Shown: positions 8,925 to 16,645 of the stretch, in pieces
How the letters are laid out: each line of letters starts with the position of its first letter
Position numbering within the stretch: the stretch's first letter is position 1
Assembly (NCBI GenBank): GCA_964509295.1
Contig: CAZDWS010000005.1
Coordinates: forward strand, 62,001 to 126,000
Direction: 5' to 3'
Origin: JBGSQR01 sp964509295
GTDB lineage: Bacteria > Desulfobacterota > Desulfuromonadia > Geobacterales > Pseudopelobacteraceae
DNA: 64,000 nucleotides
The notes under the pieces: generated by a model
Database searches by the model: none
What the model was told of the DNA's origin: nothing
The model's input: the letters and a program-made list of their open reading frames with translations, nothing else
Program-made: the position numbers and the translations under genes

Positions 8925-9482
8925 ATGAGTAATAAAATCCTGTTGGTAGACGACGAAGCCAACGTACTTTCAGCGTTGAAACGGGCACTTTTCGATTCTG
9001 CTTTTGAAATTGAATCCGTAACCAGTGGTGAACAGGCTCTGGAGGTCATGAAAGAGCAGACGTTCAAAGTAGTAGTTTCAGACGAACGGATGGTTGGAAT
9101 GCAGGGCTCTGAATTTCTCAGTCAGGTCAGAGCCAAGTATCCAAATACCGTGCGCATTATTCTGACCGGTCATGCCTCCATCGAAGCCGCCATAAAAGCG
9201 GTCAACCAGGGTGAAATCTACCGCTTTTTCTCAAAACCCTGGAATGATAACGAACTGAAATATGCCATCCGCTCTGCAGTTGAAAAATATGATCTGGAGG
9301 CAGAAAACAGGCGTTTGCTGGCCACTATCAAGCAACAGTCGCTGGAAATAAAGGTATTGGAAAAGCGTTTCCCAGGAATTACCAGGGTCGAGAAGGATGA
9401 GCATGGTGTTTTCGTTCTGCCGGATATTCCTGAAGACGAAATACGGGAAATGATGGTTGAGTGCGAACGCGAGGCGAGTTAA
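8925..9482 (+). CDS. Stand-alone response regulator with short C-terminal tail
   Basis: 185 residues. A receiver (about 3-125) carries DDE, phospho-acceptor Asp in VVVSDERMV, LTGHAS, and FSKPWNDNEL, matching the other HupR-like receivers in this cluster. The remainder is a coiled coil (about 125-150) and a short acidic tail (PDIPEDEIREMM) with no recognisable output domain. A good ribosome site, AAGGAG, sits 8 bases before the ATG. It is separated from the ATPase fusion by 136 bases and is followed by an intrinsic terminator, so it is the last gene of the signalling cluster. It may be a phosphate sink or an adaptor that binds another protein. Confidence 0.85.
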   Translation: MSNKILLVDDEANVLSALKRALFDSAFEIESVTSGEQALEVMKEQTFKVVVSDERMVGMQGSEFLSQVRAKYPNTVRIILTGHASIEAAIKAVNQGEIYRFFSKPWNDNELKYAIRSAVEKYDLEAENRRLLATIKQQSLEIKVLEKRFPGITRVEKDEHGVFVLPDIPEDEIREMMVECEREAS

Positions 9483-9509
9483 CAATTACAATGTTATCCT
9501 GTATTTTTG

Positions 9510-9542
9510 AGGGTTAGTTGTTACAACTAGCCCTTTTTTATT
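9510..9542 (+). terminator. Intrinsic terminator after signalling cluster
   Basis: A stem GGGTTAGTT / AACTAGCCC with a short loop (GTTAC) is followed by a run of seven T, 28 bases after the stop of the last response regulator. Confidence 0.85.
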
Positions 9543-9678
9543 TCATGAAAAGCATTTTGTCGCTCAAGTTGTCCTGCAGACACCCGACAGATTAAACAGT
9601 GTGTCTTTAGTGGCAATTATGTTATAAATGCAATAATTTACTAATACTTATTTCCAACTGCAACGTGAGGTTACAGGC

Positions 9679-9999
9679 ATGGACAAGAGGGACCCGGCTA
9701 GATACAGAAAACGTATCCGTGTTAATTTCGGTATTGAGGGGGCCAGTCGGGTCGCCTTTACTGAAGATATCTCAAAAACAGGTGTTTTTCTCAGGTCCGC
9801 CAACGTCTGTAACCCTGATACAAAACTGACTCTCGAGTTTTTGCTGGAAAACGGCGAAACAGTTAAGCTGGAAGGCAGGGTCATGTGGGCAAAGAAAGTG
9901 CCGCAGAACCTCTTCCACCTGGTCAAAAAAAGCGGAATGGGTGTTCGAATTCTCAGGTTTTATTCCGGCGAAGAGCAGTACTACCGCCTGTGCAGCTGA
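9679..9999 (+). CDS. Single-domain PilZ protein (putative c-di-GMP effector)
   Basis: 106 residues, a stand-alone PilZ domain. The c-di-GMP signature is visible as an N-terminal RYRKR (RxxxR, about residues 8-12) and DISKTG (D/NxSxxG, about 29-34), followed by beta strands ending in GMGVRILRF. Proteins with both motifs bind cyclic di-GMP and act on motility, pili or exopolysaccharide machinery by protein contact. A GAGG ribosome site precedes the ATG. It lies downstream of two HD-GYP regulators and upstream of motAB, which suits a role in translating c-di-GMP level into motility output, although the terminator at 9510-9542 means it has its own transcript. Confidence 0.88.
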   Translation: MDKRDPARYRKRIRVNFGIEGASRVAFTEDISKTGVFLRSANVCNPDTKLTLEFLLENGETVKLEGRVMWAKKVPQNLFHLVKKSGMGVRILRFYSGEEQYYRLCS

Positions 10000-10047
10000 C
10001 ACTGTCCCGACGGACATTCAATACCATGTTTTAACAGGAAAAACCCT

Positions 10048-11139
10048 ATGTGCAAAAAAATATTTATCGGTGCAACCGGCCAACATTGCGGTAAAACTAC
10101 CATCAGTCTTTCACTGATGCACCTTGCACGAAAGAAGTATGAACGGGTCGGATTCATTAAACCTGTGGGCCCCAAGTGCATTCAGTATAAAGGGTTCACT
10201 ATGGATATTGATGCCGCAATGATCGCCAGTGTTTACAAACTGGATGAAGATATCCACCTTATGTCGCCATTGACCCTGACCCATGACTCCACAAAAAAAT
10301 ATATCGATGGTCTTTTATCGCCTGAATTCCCTGCAAAAGTAATTTTGAAGGCGGTCAGTGAGCTGGAAAAAAAGAATGATTTTCTTATCATTGAAGGGGC
10401 CGGACATTGTGGAGTAGGCTCTGTCGTAGGCATGAACAATGCTCAGGTTGCAAAACTGATTGACGCACCGGTGATGATTGTTTCCGGCGGAGGTATTGGC
10501 AGCGTTATTGATTCCGTAGAACTAAATCTGGCCCTGTACAAGGATGCAGAGGCGGATGTGCGGTTTCTGATGCTCAACAAAATTAACGCTGAGAAGAAAG
10601 AGGCTTCACTGCACTACATGCACAAGTACTTTGACAAACTGGGAATCAGTGTCGCTTCTTCCTACAATTTTTCGCCTACTCTGGCCAATCCGACTCTTCA
10701 ACATGTTTCCGATCTGCTAGAGCAGCCACTAATGGGCAACCAGGACGACCGAAGCCGCATCTGTCATACAATTCAGCTCGGTTCGGCCTCATCCCAGCGG
10801 GTAATCGATCTGCTGGGCGAATCGACCCTGCTGATTGTGACTACCTCAAGGGATGAATTGATTGTTACAGCATCAACACTTCACCACATCCCTGATTTTA
10901 AAAAGAAAATCACGGGCCTTGTCGTCTGCGGTAAGGTGCCCATGTCCCGCATAACGCAGCAAATACTGGAAGACAGCAATATTCCATACATACGGATCAC
11001 AGACGTTTCTGCCGACGTATTCTATCGGCTAAAAGAGCATGTGTCAAAAATCGGACCAGAGGATACGGAGAAAATCAACCTGATCAATTCCGATGCCGAA
11101 CGATATATCGATTTCGAGGCAATTGACTCCAGGCTTTGA
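10048..11139 (+). CDS. BioD-like P-loop/DRTGG protein (phosphotransacetylase N-domain family)
   Basis: 363 residues. The N-terminal half is a dethiobiotin-synthetase-like P-loop NTPase (AAA_26) with GATGQHCGKTT at residues 8-18 and a catalytic-acid segment LIIEGAGHCGVGS (about 112-124). The C-terminal part (about 215-330) resembles a DRTGG domain (LLIVTTSRDELIVTA, KKITGLVVCGKVP). This arrangement matches the regulatory N-terminus of long phosphate acetyltransferases, but the catalytic PTA domain is absent. The product is therefore probably a regulator or nucleotide-dependent sensor of acetyl-phosphate metabolism rather than an enzyme of biotin synthesis. The actual function is unknown. Confidence 0.75.
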   Translation: MCKKIFIGATGQHCGKTTISLSLMHLARKKYERVGFIKPVGPKCIQYKGFTMDIDAAMIASVYKLDEDIHLMSPLTLTHDSTKKYIDGLLSPEFPAKVILKAVSELEKKNDFLIIEGAGHCGVGSVVGMNNAQVAKLIDAPVMIVSGGGIGSVIDSVELNLALYKDAEADVRFLMLNKINAEKKEASLHYMHKYFDKLGISVASSYNFSPTLANPTLQHVSDLLEQPLMGNQDDRSRICHTIQLGSASSQRVIDLLGESTLLIVTTSRDELIVTASTLHHIPDFKKKITGLVVCGKVPMSRITQQILEDSNIPYIRITDVSADVFYRLKEHVSKIGPEDTEKINLINSDAERYIDFEAIDSRL

Positions 11140-11178
11140 TCCATCGGGCTTCAAAGAGACTAAAACTGTAAAAAATGC

Positions 11179-11207
11179 TTGACCTTACACAGTTTTTGCT
11201 ATTTATA
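11179..11207 (+). promoter_or_regulatory. Putative sigma-70 promoter for flbD-motAB
   Basis: TTGACC and TTTATA are separated by 17 bases, placing a start about 25 bases before the flbD ATG. No other promoter-like sequence is clearer in the interval after the preceding gene. Confidence 0.5.
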
Positions 11208-11238
11208 GTTAACATTAAATCAATATGCAGGGACTATT

Positions 11239-11562
11239 ATGATTTTCCTTACCAGGATGGATAAACAGCATTTTTTTATTAACCCCGATCACATTGTCAG
11301 CATTGAGGAAACACCCGATACGGTCATTACACTATTTAACGACCATCATTTTATCGTTAAGGACAGTGCCAGGGACATCATCAACAAGATAATTTCCTAC
11401 AGAGCAAAAATACTCAGACGCGCAGGAAACACGACCGGCAAAAAATATCTGGGCAGGGCTAATATCAAACGCTTCAAAAGTTTTACGCTGAACAGTGGCA
11501 TTAAACCGTTGATTTCAAACAGTAACAAGCGCTGCACACCATTTCACGGACTGGAGCTATAG
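11239..11562 (+). CDS. flbD: FlbD/SwrD-family flagellar protein
   Basis: 107 residues. The first ~65 match the FlbD family pattern: MIFLTRMDKQHFFINPDHI, then IEETPDTVITLFND, then a conserved helix (DIINKIISYRAKIL). FlbD/SwrD proteins (usually 60-75 residues) are encoded next to motA and increase flagellar stator torque in Bacillus. This copy has about 40 extra basic residues at the C-terminus, of unknown role. It ends three bases before motA, so FlbD, MotA and MotB form one operon. No other flagellar genes are present in the window. Confidence 0.85.
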   Translation: MIFLTRMDKQHFFINPDHIVSIEETPDTVITLFNDHHFIVKDSARDIINKIISYRAKILRRAGNTTGKKYLGRANIKRFKSFTLNSGIKPLISNSNKRCTPFHGLEL

Positions 11563-11565
11563 AAA

Positions 11566-12315
11566 ATGGATTTAGCAACCGTCATAGGCTTGGTCATGGG
11601 TTTCGGCGCTGTTTTCGGCGGCGCGGCCCTCGAAGGTGTACACATGTCAGCGCTTATTCAACCGACTGCAGCTATGATTGTTCTCGGTGGTACATTCGGT
11701 GCATGTTTTATCTGTTTTCCGCTAGCCTCCATAATAAAAGCCTTCAAGGATGTCAAGATAGCCTTTCTACCTAATAAGGTTGACCACGAAGGCGTTGTTA
11801 AGGATATCATCAACTACGCAACCAAAGCCCGCCGTAACGGCTTGATTTCCCTGGAACAGGAAGCACAAGCTGTCAAAGACCCGTTTATCAAGAAAGGCAT
11901 CTCTCTTGTTGTTGACGGTATAGACCCGCAGAAACTGCGTGAAACCCTGGAAGCCGACATCATGGCCTTTGAAGAGCACCAGAAACACAGCATAGAGTTC
12001 TACGAGGCGGCTGGCGGTTTTTCCCCTACTATCGGTATTATAGGTGCTGTTCTTGGTTTGATTCACGTTATGGGTAATCTTTCAGACACTTCCAAGCTGG
12101 GCGGTGGTATTGCGGTAGCCTTCGTTGCAACTATTTACGGCTTGATGATTGCCAACATTATCTGCCTGCCGATCGGAACAAAGCTGAAGATTCGAATGAA
12201 AGAAGAAATGCTGCGGCGAATAATGATTCTTGAAGGCTTAATTGCTATCCAGAACGGAGAAAATCCTCACTTTATTGAACAAAAGCTGAAAGCCTTTGTA
12301 GGCGGAGATCACTGA
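11566..12315 (+). CDS. motA: Flagellar stator protein MotA
   Basis: 249 residues with four membrane segments (about 1-25, 30-50, 150-172 and 183-205). The large cytoplasmic loop between segments 2 and 3 carries the basic and acidic residues that contact the rotor (for example ARRNGLISLEQEAQ). The third and fourth helices show the family pattern GFSPTIGIIGAVLGLI and GGIAVAFVATIYGLM, including the conserved prolines around the ion path. MotA and MotB form the stator that couples ion flow to flagellar rotation. It follows flbD by three bases and precedes motB by seven. Confidence 0.95.
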   Translation: MDLATVIGLVMGFGAVFGGAALEGVHMSALIQPTAAMIVLGGTFGACFICFPLASIIKAFKDVKIAFLPNKVDHEGVVKDIINYATKARRNGLISLEQEAQAVKDPFIKKGISLVVDGIDPQKLRETLEADIMAFEEHQKHSIEFYEAAGGFSPTIGIIGAVLGLIHVMGNLSDTSKLGGGIAVAFVATIYGLMIANIICLPIGTKLKIRMKEEMLRRIMILEGLIAIQNGENPHFIEQKLKAFVGGDH

Positions 12316-12322
12316 TTCTGTT

Positions 12323-13108
12323 ATGGCACTGAAAAAAGAACCTGAAAAGCATGTCAACCACGAGCGCTGGCTCGTTTCATACGCCGACTTCATTACCCTG
12401 CTGTTTGCGGTTTTCGTTGTTCTGTACGCCATGTCCCAAACCGACAAGAAAAAAGTCGAAGAGGTTGTGGCATCCATTCAACAGTCTTTCGGCATGGCAC
12501 AGTCCGGTTCACCATCACCGAAAATGAATATCCTGCCTTCCACCCAATCTAACGTTGTTCCGGCAATCAAGCCGGAAATAGCCATCGTTCCAGGAACCAA
12601 AACCGTACGTGGTCAGGTCAAGACGCGGGCAGACGAAAAGGATTTTCGCCAGATCAAATCCTCTATTGAAGCCTATCTGGTTAAGCAGGGTGCTCAAAAC
12701 AAGGTCAGCCTGACAATCACCAGACGCGGTTTGATTGTCAGCCTGAAAGAGGCTGGTTTTTTTGAATCTGGCCAGGCAACAATCAAGCCCAGCGCTTATG
12801 AACTGATTAATACCATCTCCGAGGCGATGACCCAGTACAACAACCCGCTCCGCTTTGAAGGGCATACGGACAACATTCCGATCAGCACCAGCCAGTTTCC
12901 CTCCAACTGGGAGCTTTCTAGTGCCCGGGCAATAAACGCAGTCAAATATCTGCTAAATAACTATGATGTAGATTCGAACAAGATATCTGCTACCGGTTAC
13001 GGTGAATTCCGCCCACTTGTCGACAATTCGACCCCCGAAAACCGCGCCAAGAACCGCCGGGTTGACCTGGTCATGCTTTCCGGTGACGGAGAACGAGGAG
13101 AGCCTTGA
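12323..13108 (+). CDS. motB: Flagellar stator protein MotB
   Basis: 261 residues. A basic N-terminus is followed by one membrane helix (about 18-40) opening with SYADFITLLFAVF; the Asp of YAD (residue 22) is the ion-binding residue. After a periplasmic linker, an OmpA/MotB peptidoglycan-binding domain occupies about 130-255, with FEGHTDNIPI, NWELSSARA and NRRVDLVM. It anchors the stator to the cell wall. It ends the flbD-motAB operon. A short inverted repeat immediately downstream (13114-13163) may act as its transcript end. Confidence 0.95.
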   Translation: MALKKEPEKHVNHERWLVSYADFITLLFAVFVVLYAMSQTDKKKVEEVVASIQQSFGMAQSGSPSPKMNILPSTQSNVVPAIKPEIAIVPGTKTVRGQVKTRADEKDFRQIKSSIEAYLVKQGAQNKVSLTITRRGLIVSLKEAGFFESGQATIKPSAYELINTISEAMTQYNNPLRFEGHTDNIPISTSQFPSNWELSSARAINAVKYLLNNYDVDSNKISATGYGEFRPLVDNSTPENRAKNRRVDLVMLSGDGERGEP

Positions 13109-13113
13109 AATCG

Positions 13114-13163
13114 GTTCGTGGTTCTTAGTTCTTGGTTTCAGCTACGAACTGAGAACTACGAAC
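13114..13163. repeat. Imperfect inverted repeat between convergent genes
   Basis: Arms starting GTTCGTGGTTCTTAGTTC and ending GAACTGAGAACTACGAAC are imperfect reverse complements, each made of short degenerate TTCGTAG-like units. The right arm overlaps the last eight bases of the minus-strand gene ending at 13156. No T run follows on either strand, so terminator function is uncertain. Confidence 0.7.
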
Positions 13164-14115
13164 AGCCGTCAACTTTTCTCCTAAAAACATATACCGCGGA
13201 ATCAAGCTCCGGCGGCAGCACTAATTTGCTGAGATTTTTATCTTCCTCGCATACAAAATTAGTCTGACTGCCATATTCGTCCCAATTCCCTGCAGCAATC
13301 TGATGTCTACTTCCGATAACAATATACATCTGAACACTTCTGGTTTTAAAAATCTGCTTTTCAAAAACATTATTTGCAGGCGGCCAGGAACAAATTACAA
13401 CTTCCGGTCGATCCATGCTCAAAGCCTCTTTGGCCTCACGCTTAACTACCCAGTCCGGGTATTTTACGCTATGCTCCCAACTATAATCATCGGTTGCCGT
13501 GATTTTGACACCTTTGTCCATAAGAAACCGGCTCAATGTGCCGTCACCGGCAGCAATTTCACAACATTTCCGCGGCCCTATCAGGCCGGCCAGCCCACTG
13601 ATCAAATCGCTTGAATAGAAACAGTAAATCCCTTCCGGCTGAACAAGCGGCATCAACAGCCTTTTCTGCCAGATCAGTGGCCAAAACAGCTTAAACCAGA
13701 GCATTGAAACAGGCTTGCGTTCCAGGCCATGGGAAAACAACAGCTTTTGGGCAATAAATCCATTCAGGAAATTGAAACGAACCTTACCGCTCTCCACTCC
13801 TGAAGCCAGCGAAATCAAGTGCTGCTTAACCGCCAGGTGCGCCATTCGATATCGGATCACATGCGTCAAACCGGACTCTAGTATTTTATTAGTTCCCCGC
13901 ATTCCTTTCAGATTGGACTTTGGTAGTGCGGCCTTGAGCGAAAGTCGTTTCAGAAATGATTGCAGTGCATCCTGGCTGCCGCCGGCAAGCACTTCAGCAA
14001 GATCCTGCTGAACTAACTTCCACTCCTGTGGATGTCTTGAACAAAGCTCTTTCAAAGGCGGGTTGGTTTCCAGCCACTCCCACTCCTGTGCCGGATTCGT
14101 CTTATCTCTTTCCAT
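13156..14115 (-). CDS. Putative SAM-dependent methyltransferase, unfamiliar family
   Basis: 319 residues. The only recognisable element is a class I methyltransferase-like core at about 185-290: a glycine-rich CEIAAGDGTLSRFL (motif I), an acidic end of strand 2 in ITATDDYSW, and ICSWPPANNVFEKQIF in the position of a catalytic N/D-PP-Y/W loop. The N-terminal ~150 residues are helical, basic in the middle, and resemble nothing I recognise. There is no signal peptide. It is a single gene convergent with motB and divergent from the small membrane protein at 14291. The substrate is unknown; the SWPP motif would fit an amino-group target, but that is a guess. Confidence 0.55.
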   Translation of the reverse strand: MERDKTNPAQEWEWLETNPPLKELCSRHPQEWKLVQQDLAEVLAGGSQDALQSFLKRLSLKAALPKSNLKGMRGTNKILESGLTHVIRYRMAHLAVKQHLISLASGVESGKVRFNFLNGFIAQKLLFSHGLERKPVSMLWFKLFWPLIWQKRLLMPLVQPEGIYCFYSSDLISGLAGLIGPRKCCEIAAGDGTLSRFLMDKGVKITATDDYSWEHSVKYPDWVVKREAKEALSMDRPEVVICSWPPANNVFEKQIFKTRSVQMYIVIGSRHQIAAGNWDEYGSQTNFVCEEDKNLSKLVLPPELDSAVYVFRRKVDGCS

Positions 14116-14290
14116 TAGGCTAATCTCCGTAATTACCTGCAGTTATGCGGTTTGATGCGTGATTATTATGCGTGTAAGTCAATTATTTCAATGTTTATTT
14201 GTTGAACAAGGCGTCATCAACAACTGGAACGACTTATTTTGTCACATCACTCTGATATGTTTTATTCATATTAAACTTCAGGGGGTTTAC

Positions 14291-14482
14291 ATGGAAGCGA
14301 TAATAATTGCAGGATTGGCTGTTGTAGCAGTTGGTGGATATTTTACGGTATTGGACTTTATGGCAGATTTGGGAATAGACCTCAGAAAACATAAACTTGA
14401 CCGGAATCAATCACTCTCCATGGGAAGCAGAGTCAATTCTAATCAGCCCCGAATCAAGAAGATGGCGGGGATGCACATTTGA
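14291..14482 (+). CDS. Small membrane protein, 63 residues
   Basis: Starts at an ATG preceded by a purine-rich AGGGGG six bases upstream; an upstream in-frame ATG lacks such a site. The product has one hydrophobic helix (MEAIIIAGLAVVAVGGYFTV) followed by a polar basic tail. The 3' end overlaps the 3' end of the convergent ttcA gene by 72 bases. No family is recognised. The ribosome site and start-proximal helix favour a real gene, but the tail-to-tail overlap leaves doubt. Confidence 0.5.
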   Translation: MEAIIIAGLAVVAVGGYFTVLDFMADLGIDLRKHKLDRNQSLSMGSRVNSNQPRIKKMAGMHI

Positions 14483-15208
14483 AAGCGCTTTAAGCATGCT
14501 GTTTTTTATATGGGGGATATCCTTTTCCAGCTGTTTCAACAGGACTTTCATTTTTTTACGCTGCATGTCGGCTGTGCCACAGACAGGACAACAGCAGCAG
14601 ACTACCGGCAATGAAACTTCACGGAAAAAGCTGATAATATCTTCCTCACGGGTGTACACCAGCGGACGAATGACAGTTGTTTCACCATTATCGGCCAGCA
14701 TACTGGCTGACATGGCTTTAAGTGAACCAACAAAAAACTGGTTAAGCAGCAGTGTCTCTATAAAATCATCACTATGATGACCAAGAGCAAGCTTGTTGCA
14801 ACCGAGAGAAGCTGTCAAACCGTACAACACACCACGCTTGAGGCGTGAGCAGATTGAACAGTAAGATGAACCGGGGCGTCGCTTCTCGGAAATAATATTA
14901 AAGTGGTCCGTTTTTTCCACATGGCAGCGAATCCCCCGTGACTCAACAAATCTTTCTATAATATCGCTGCGGAATCCTGGATAACCGGAATCAATGGTCA
15001 CAGCCACAAGCTCGAACTTGACCGGTGACCTGCGACGCAGTTCCTCCAGTAAAAGCAGCATCGTGTAAGAGTCTTTGCCGCCGGACACAGCTACAGCGAT
15101 CCGGTCACCCTCTTTTATCAGCCCAAAATCTGAGATAGCCTTTCCCACGGAATGGCGAAGTTTTCTGAACAGCGGGCTTGCTTTTATTTCTTCAACTACA
15201 TGTTCCAT
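14411..15208 (-). CDS. ttcA: tRNA 2-thiocytidine biosynthesis protein TtcA
   Basis: 265 residues. It has the PP-loop ATP pyrophosphatase motif AVSGGKDSYT (about 40-49), the CxxC pair in YCSICSRLKRG (about 117-127), the LGHHSDDFIETLLLN segment, and a further Cys cluster CCCCPVCG (about 218-225). TtcA binds an iron-sulfur cluster and thiolates cytidine 32 of certain tRNAs with ATP. The gene starts three bases after the metX stop, so it is probably cotranscribed with metX and comes under the same SAM riboswitch; both genes concern sulfur metabolism. Confidence 0.9.
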   Translation of the reverse strand: MEHVVEEIKASPLFRKLRHSVGKAISDFGLIKEGDRIAVAVSGGKDSYTMLLLLEELRRRSPVKFELVAVTIDSGYPGFRSDIIERFVESRGIRCHVEKTDHFNIISEKRRPGSSYCSICSRLKRGVLYGLTASLGCNKLALGHHSDDFIETLLLNQFFVGSLKAMSASMLADNGETTVIRPLVYTREEDIISFFREVSLPVVCCCCPVCGTADMQRKKMKVLLKQLEKDIPHIKNSMLKALSNVHPRHLLDSGLIRIDSASHGE

Positions 15209-15211
15209 CTG

Positions 15212-16327
15212 TCAGTTCGCCTCAACATGGGATATACGAGCCAAAAACGCCTTAATGTGAGGTGAGAAAGAGTCATGTTCCAGCAAGAAAGCATCGTGTC
15301 CATAGCTGGAGTTTATTAAATGATATTCCACCGACTTGCCGAGCTGTCGCAGGCAATTAACCATTTCTTCACTCTGATAGGGCGGATAGAGCCAGTCAGA
15401 GGTAAAAGCAAAAAACTGCAGCGGCGCCTTGATGTTACTGAATGCTTCGTTGAGCGACTCGTATCCCCATGACGCATCATAGAGATCCAGTGCTTTGGCC
15501 AGATAAAGAAATGAGTTGGCATCAAAACGATCCACAAAACTGTAGCCGTTATATTCCAGGTAACGTTCCACCTCAAACTGACCGAAAAAATCAAATTGAC
15601 CGTCTCGGGCTGAGAAACGCCGCCCGAACTTGGCGTTCATGGACTCATCCGATAAAAAGGTGATGTGTCCAATTCCCCGGGCAAGGGCCAGTCCGTCTTT
15701 GGGGTTCTGTTTGTAATCCCCTTTTCGCCAGTTGGGATCATTATAGATAGCCCAACGGGCAGCCTTGTTCAAAGATATGGCCAAAGGAGATGAGCAGGAA
15801 GTACTGGCTAAAATTATGGCTGATGCAATCGAATCGGGATATTGTGTTGCCCATTCCATGGTCTGCATGCCGCCCATGCTGCCGCCGATAACAGAAAAGA
15901 GGCGCTTGATACCCAGATGGTCAATCAGCAATTTCTGGGCCCGGACCATATCACGGACAGTAATGACAGGAAAAGAGAGGCTGTAGCGCTTGCCGGATTT
16001 GGGATTGATTGAAGATGGGCCGGTTGAGCCGTAGCACGAACCGATAACATTGGAACAGATTACGTAATAGCGGTCAGTATCAAGCAGACGTCCCGGGCCG
16101 ACTATAACATCCCACCAGCCGGGCTTGGTATCCTGTTCGCTGAGTTTTCCAGCCAGGTGGGCACTACCTGTCCAGGCATGTTCAACCAGAATGGCATTGG
16201 AAGCATCTGCATTGAGCACGCCGTAGGTTTCATAGGTCAAGGTTAAAGGCGCAAGAATACGTCCGCTATCAAGTTTGATACCGCTCTCAAAGTTGACTGA
16301 CTGTTCCTTGACAATACCAATGGACAT
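15212..16327 (-). CDS. metX: Homoserine O-acetyltransferase MetX
   Basis: 371 residues, an alpha/beta-hydrolase-fold acyltransferase. The nucleophilic serine lies in GGSMGGMQTMEW, the family hallmark ILVEHAWTGSAHLAG precedes it, and the catalytic Asp/His lie in FTSDWLYPP and SYGHDAFLLE. It acetylates L-homoserine with acetyl-CoA at the entry of methionine synthesis; succinyl-transferring members look similar, so the acyl donor is inferred. The gene is preceded by a SAM-I riboswitch and terminator (16329-16480), which fits feedback repression by S-adenosylmethionine. Confidence 0.93.
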   Translation of the reverse strand: MSIGIVKEQSVNFESGIKLDSGRILAPLTLTYETYGVLNADASNAILVEHAWTGSAHLAGKLSEQDTKPGWWDVIVGPGRLLDTDRYYVICSNVIGSCYGSTGPSSINPKSGKRYSLSFPVITVRDMVRAQKLLIDHLGIKRLFSVIGGSMGGMQTMEWATQYPDSIASAIILASTSCSSPLAISLNKAARWAIYNDPNWRKGDYKQNPKDGLALARGIGHITFLSDESMNAKFGRRFSARDGQFDFFGQFEVERYLEYNGYSFVDRFDANSFLYLAKALDLYDASWGYESLNEAFSNIKAPLQFFAFTSDWLYPPYQSEEMVNCLRQLGKSVEYHLINSSYGHDAFLLEHDSFSPHIKAFLARISHVEAN

Positions 16328-16328
16328 T

Positions 16329-16363
16329 AAAAAGCCCCTTCACATATAAATGAGAAGGGGCTG
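16329..16363 (-). terminator. Riboswitch expression-platform terminator of metX
   Basis: On the minus strand AGCCCCTTC pairs with GAAGGGGCT over a 12-base loop, followed by five U and then the metX ATG. The 3' arm contains GAAGGGG, which sits about seven bases before the start codon and is the only Shine-Dalgarno candidate. Confidence 0.9.
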
Positions 16364-16380
16364 TAAAAATTGACAGCGCA

Positions 16381-16480
16381 CCTCTCATCTTTGCCTTTCG
16401 GCAGGATTTAGCACCTGACGCTTTGATAGCCGGTTGCTGTGGTTTCGCAGGGCCTTTCCCTCCACCACTCTTGATAAGCA
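16381..16480 (-). ncRNA. SAM-I (S-box) riboswitch upstream of metX
   Basis: Read on the minus strand the region has the S-box landmarks in order: CTTATCAAGAG, GGTGGAGGGA, GGCCCTGCGAAACC, GGCAACC-like CAGCAACCGG, GGTGCTAAATCCTGCC, and the closing AAAGATGAGAG. SAM-I riboswitches bind S-adenosylmethionine and turn off sulfur-metabolism genes. The downstream terminator completes the switch. Confidence 0.95.
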
Positions 16481-16497
16481 GGTTTTTTTGTTGCTAA

Positions 16498-16526
16498 ACA
16501 ATACGAAAGAACGTTTTTTTTGTCAA
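16498..16526 (-). promoter_or_regulatory. Putative sigma-70 promoter of metX leader
   Basis: On the minus strand TTGACA and TATTGT are spaced by 17 bases, placing the start about 10 bases ahead of the riboswitch aptamer. Confidence 0.65.
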
Positions 16527-16645
16527 TCAAATATGGAAAGAGTTAGCACGTCTAATAAGCAATTTGACTGGAAAAAATGACTGCCATCTGCTATAAACAA
16601 CAATTAAAAATCAATCAAACCAACCTTATTTCAAGGAGACTGTTA

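Noticed and set aside
13002..13184. 60-codon frame across the motB end
   Set aside because: Overlaps motB in another frame and runs into the inverted repeat; no start signal.
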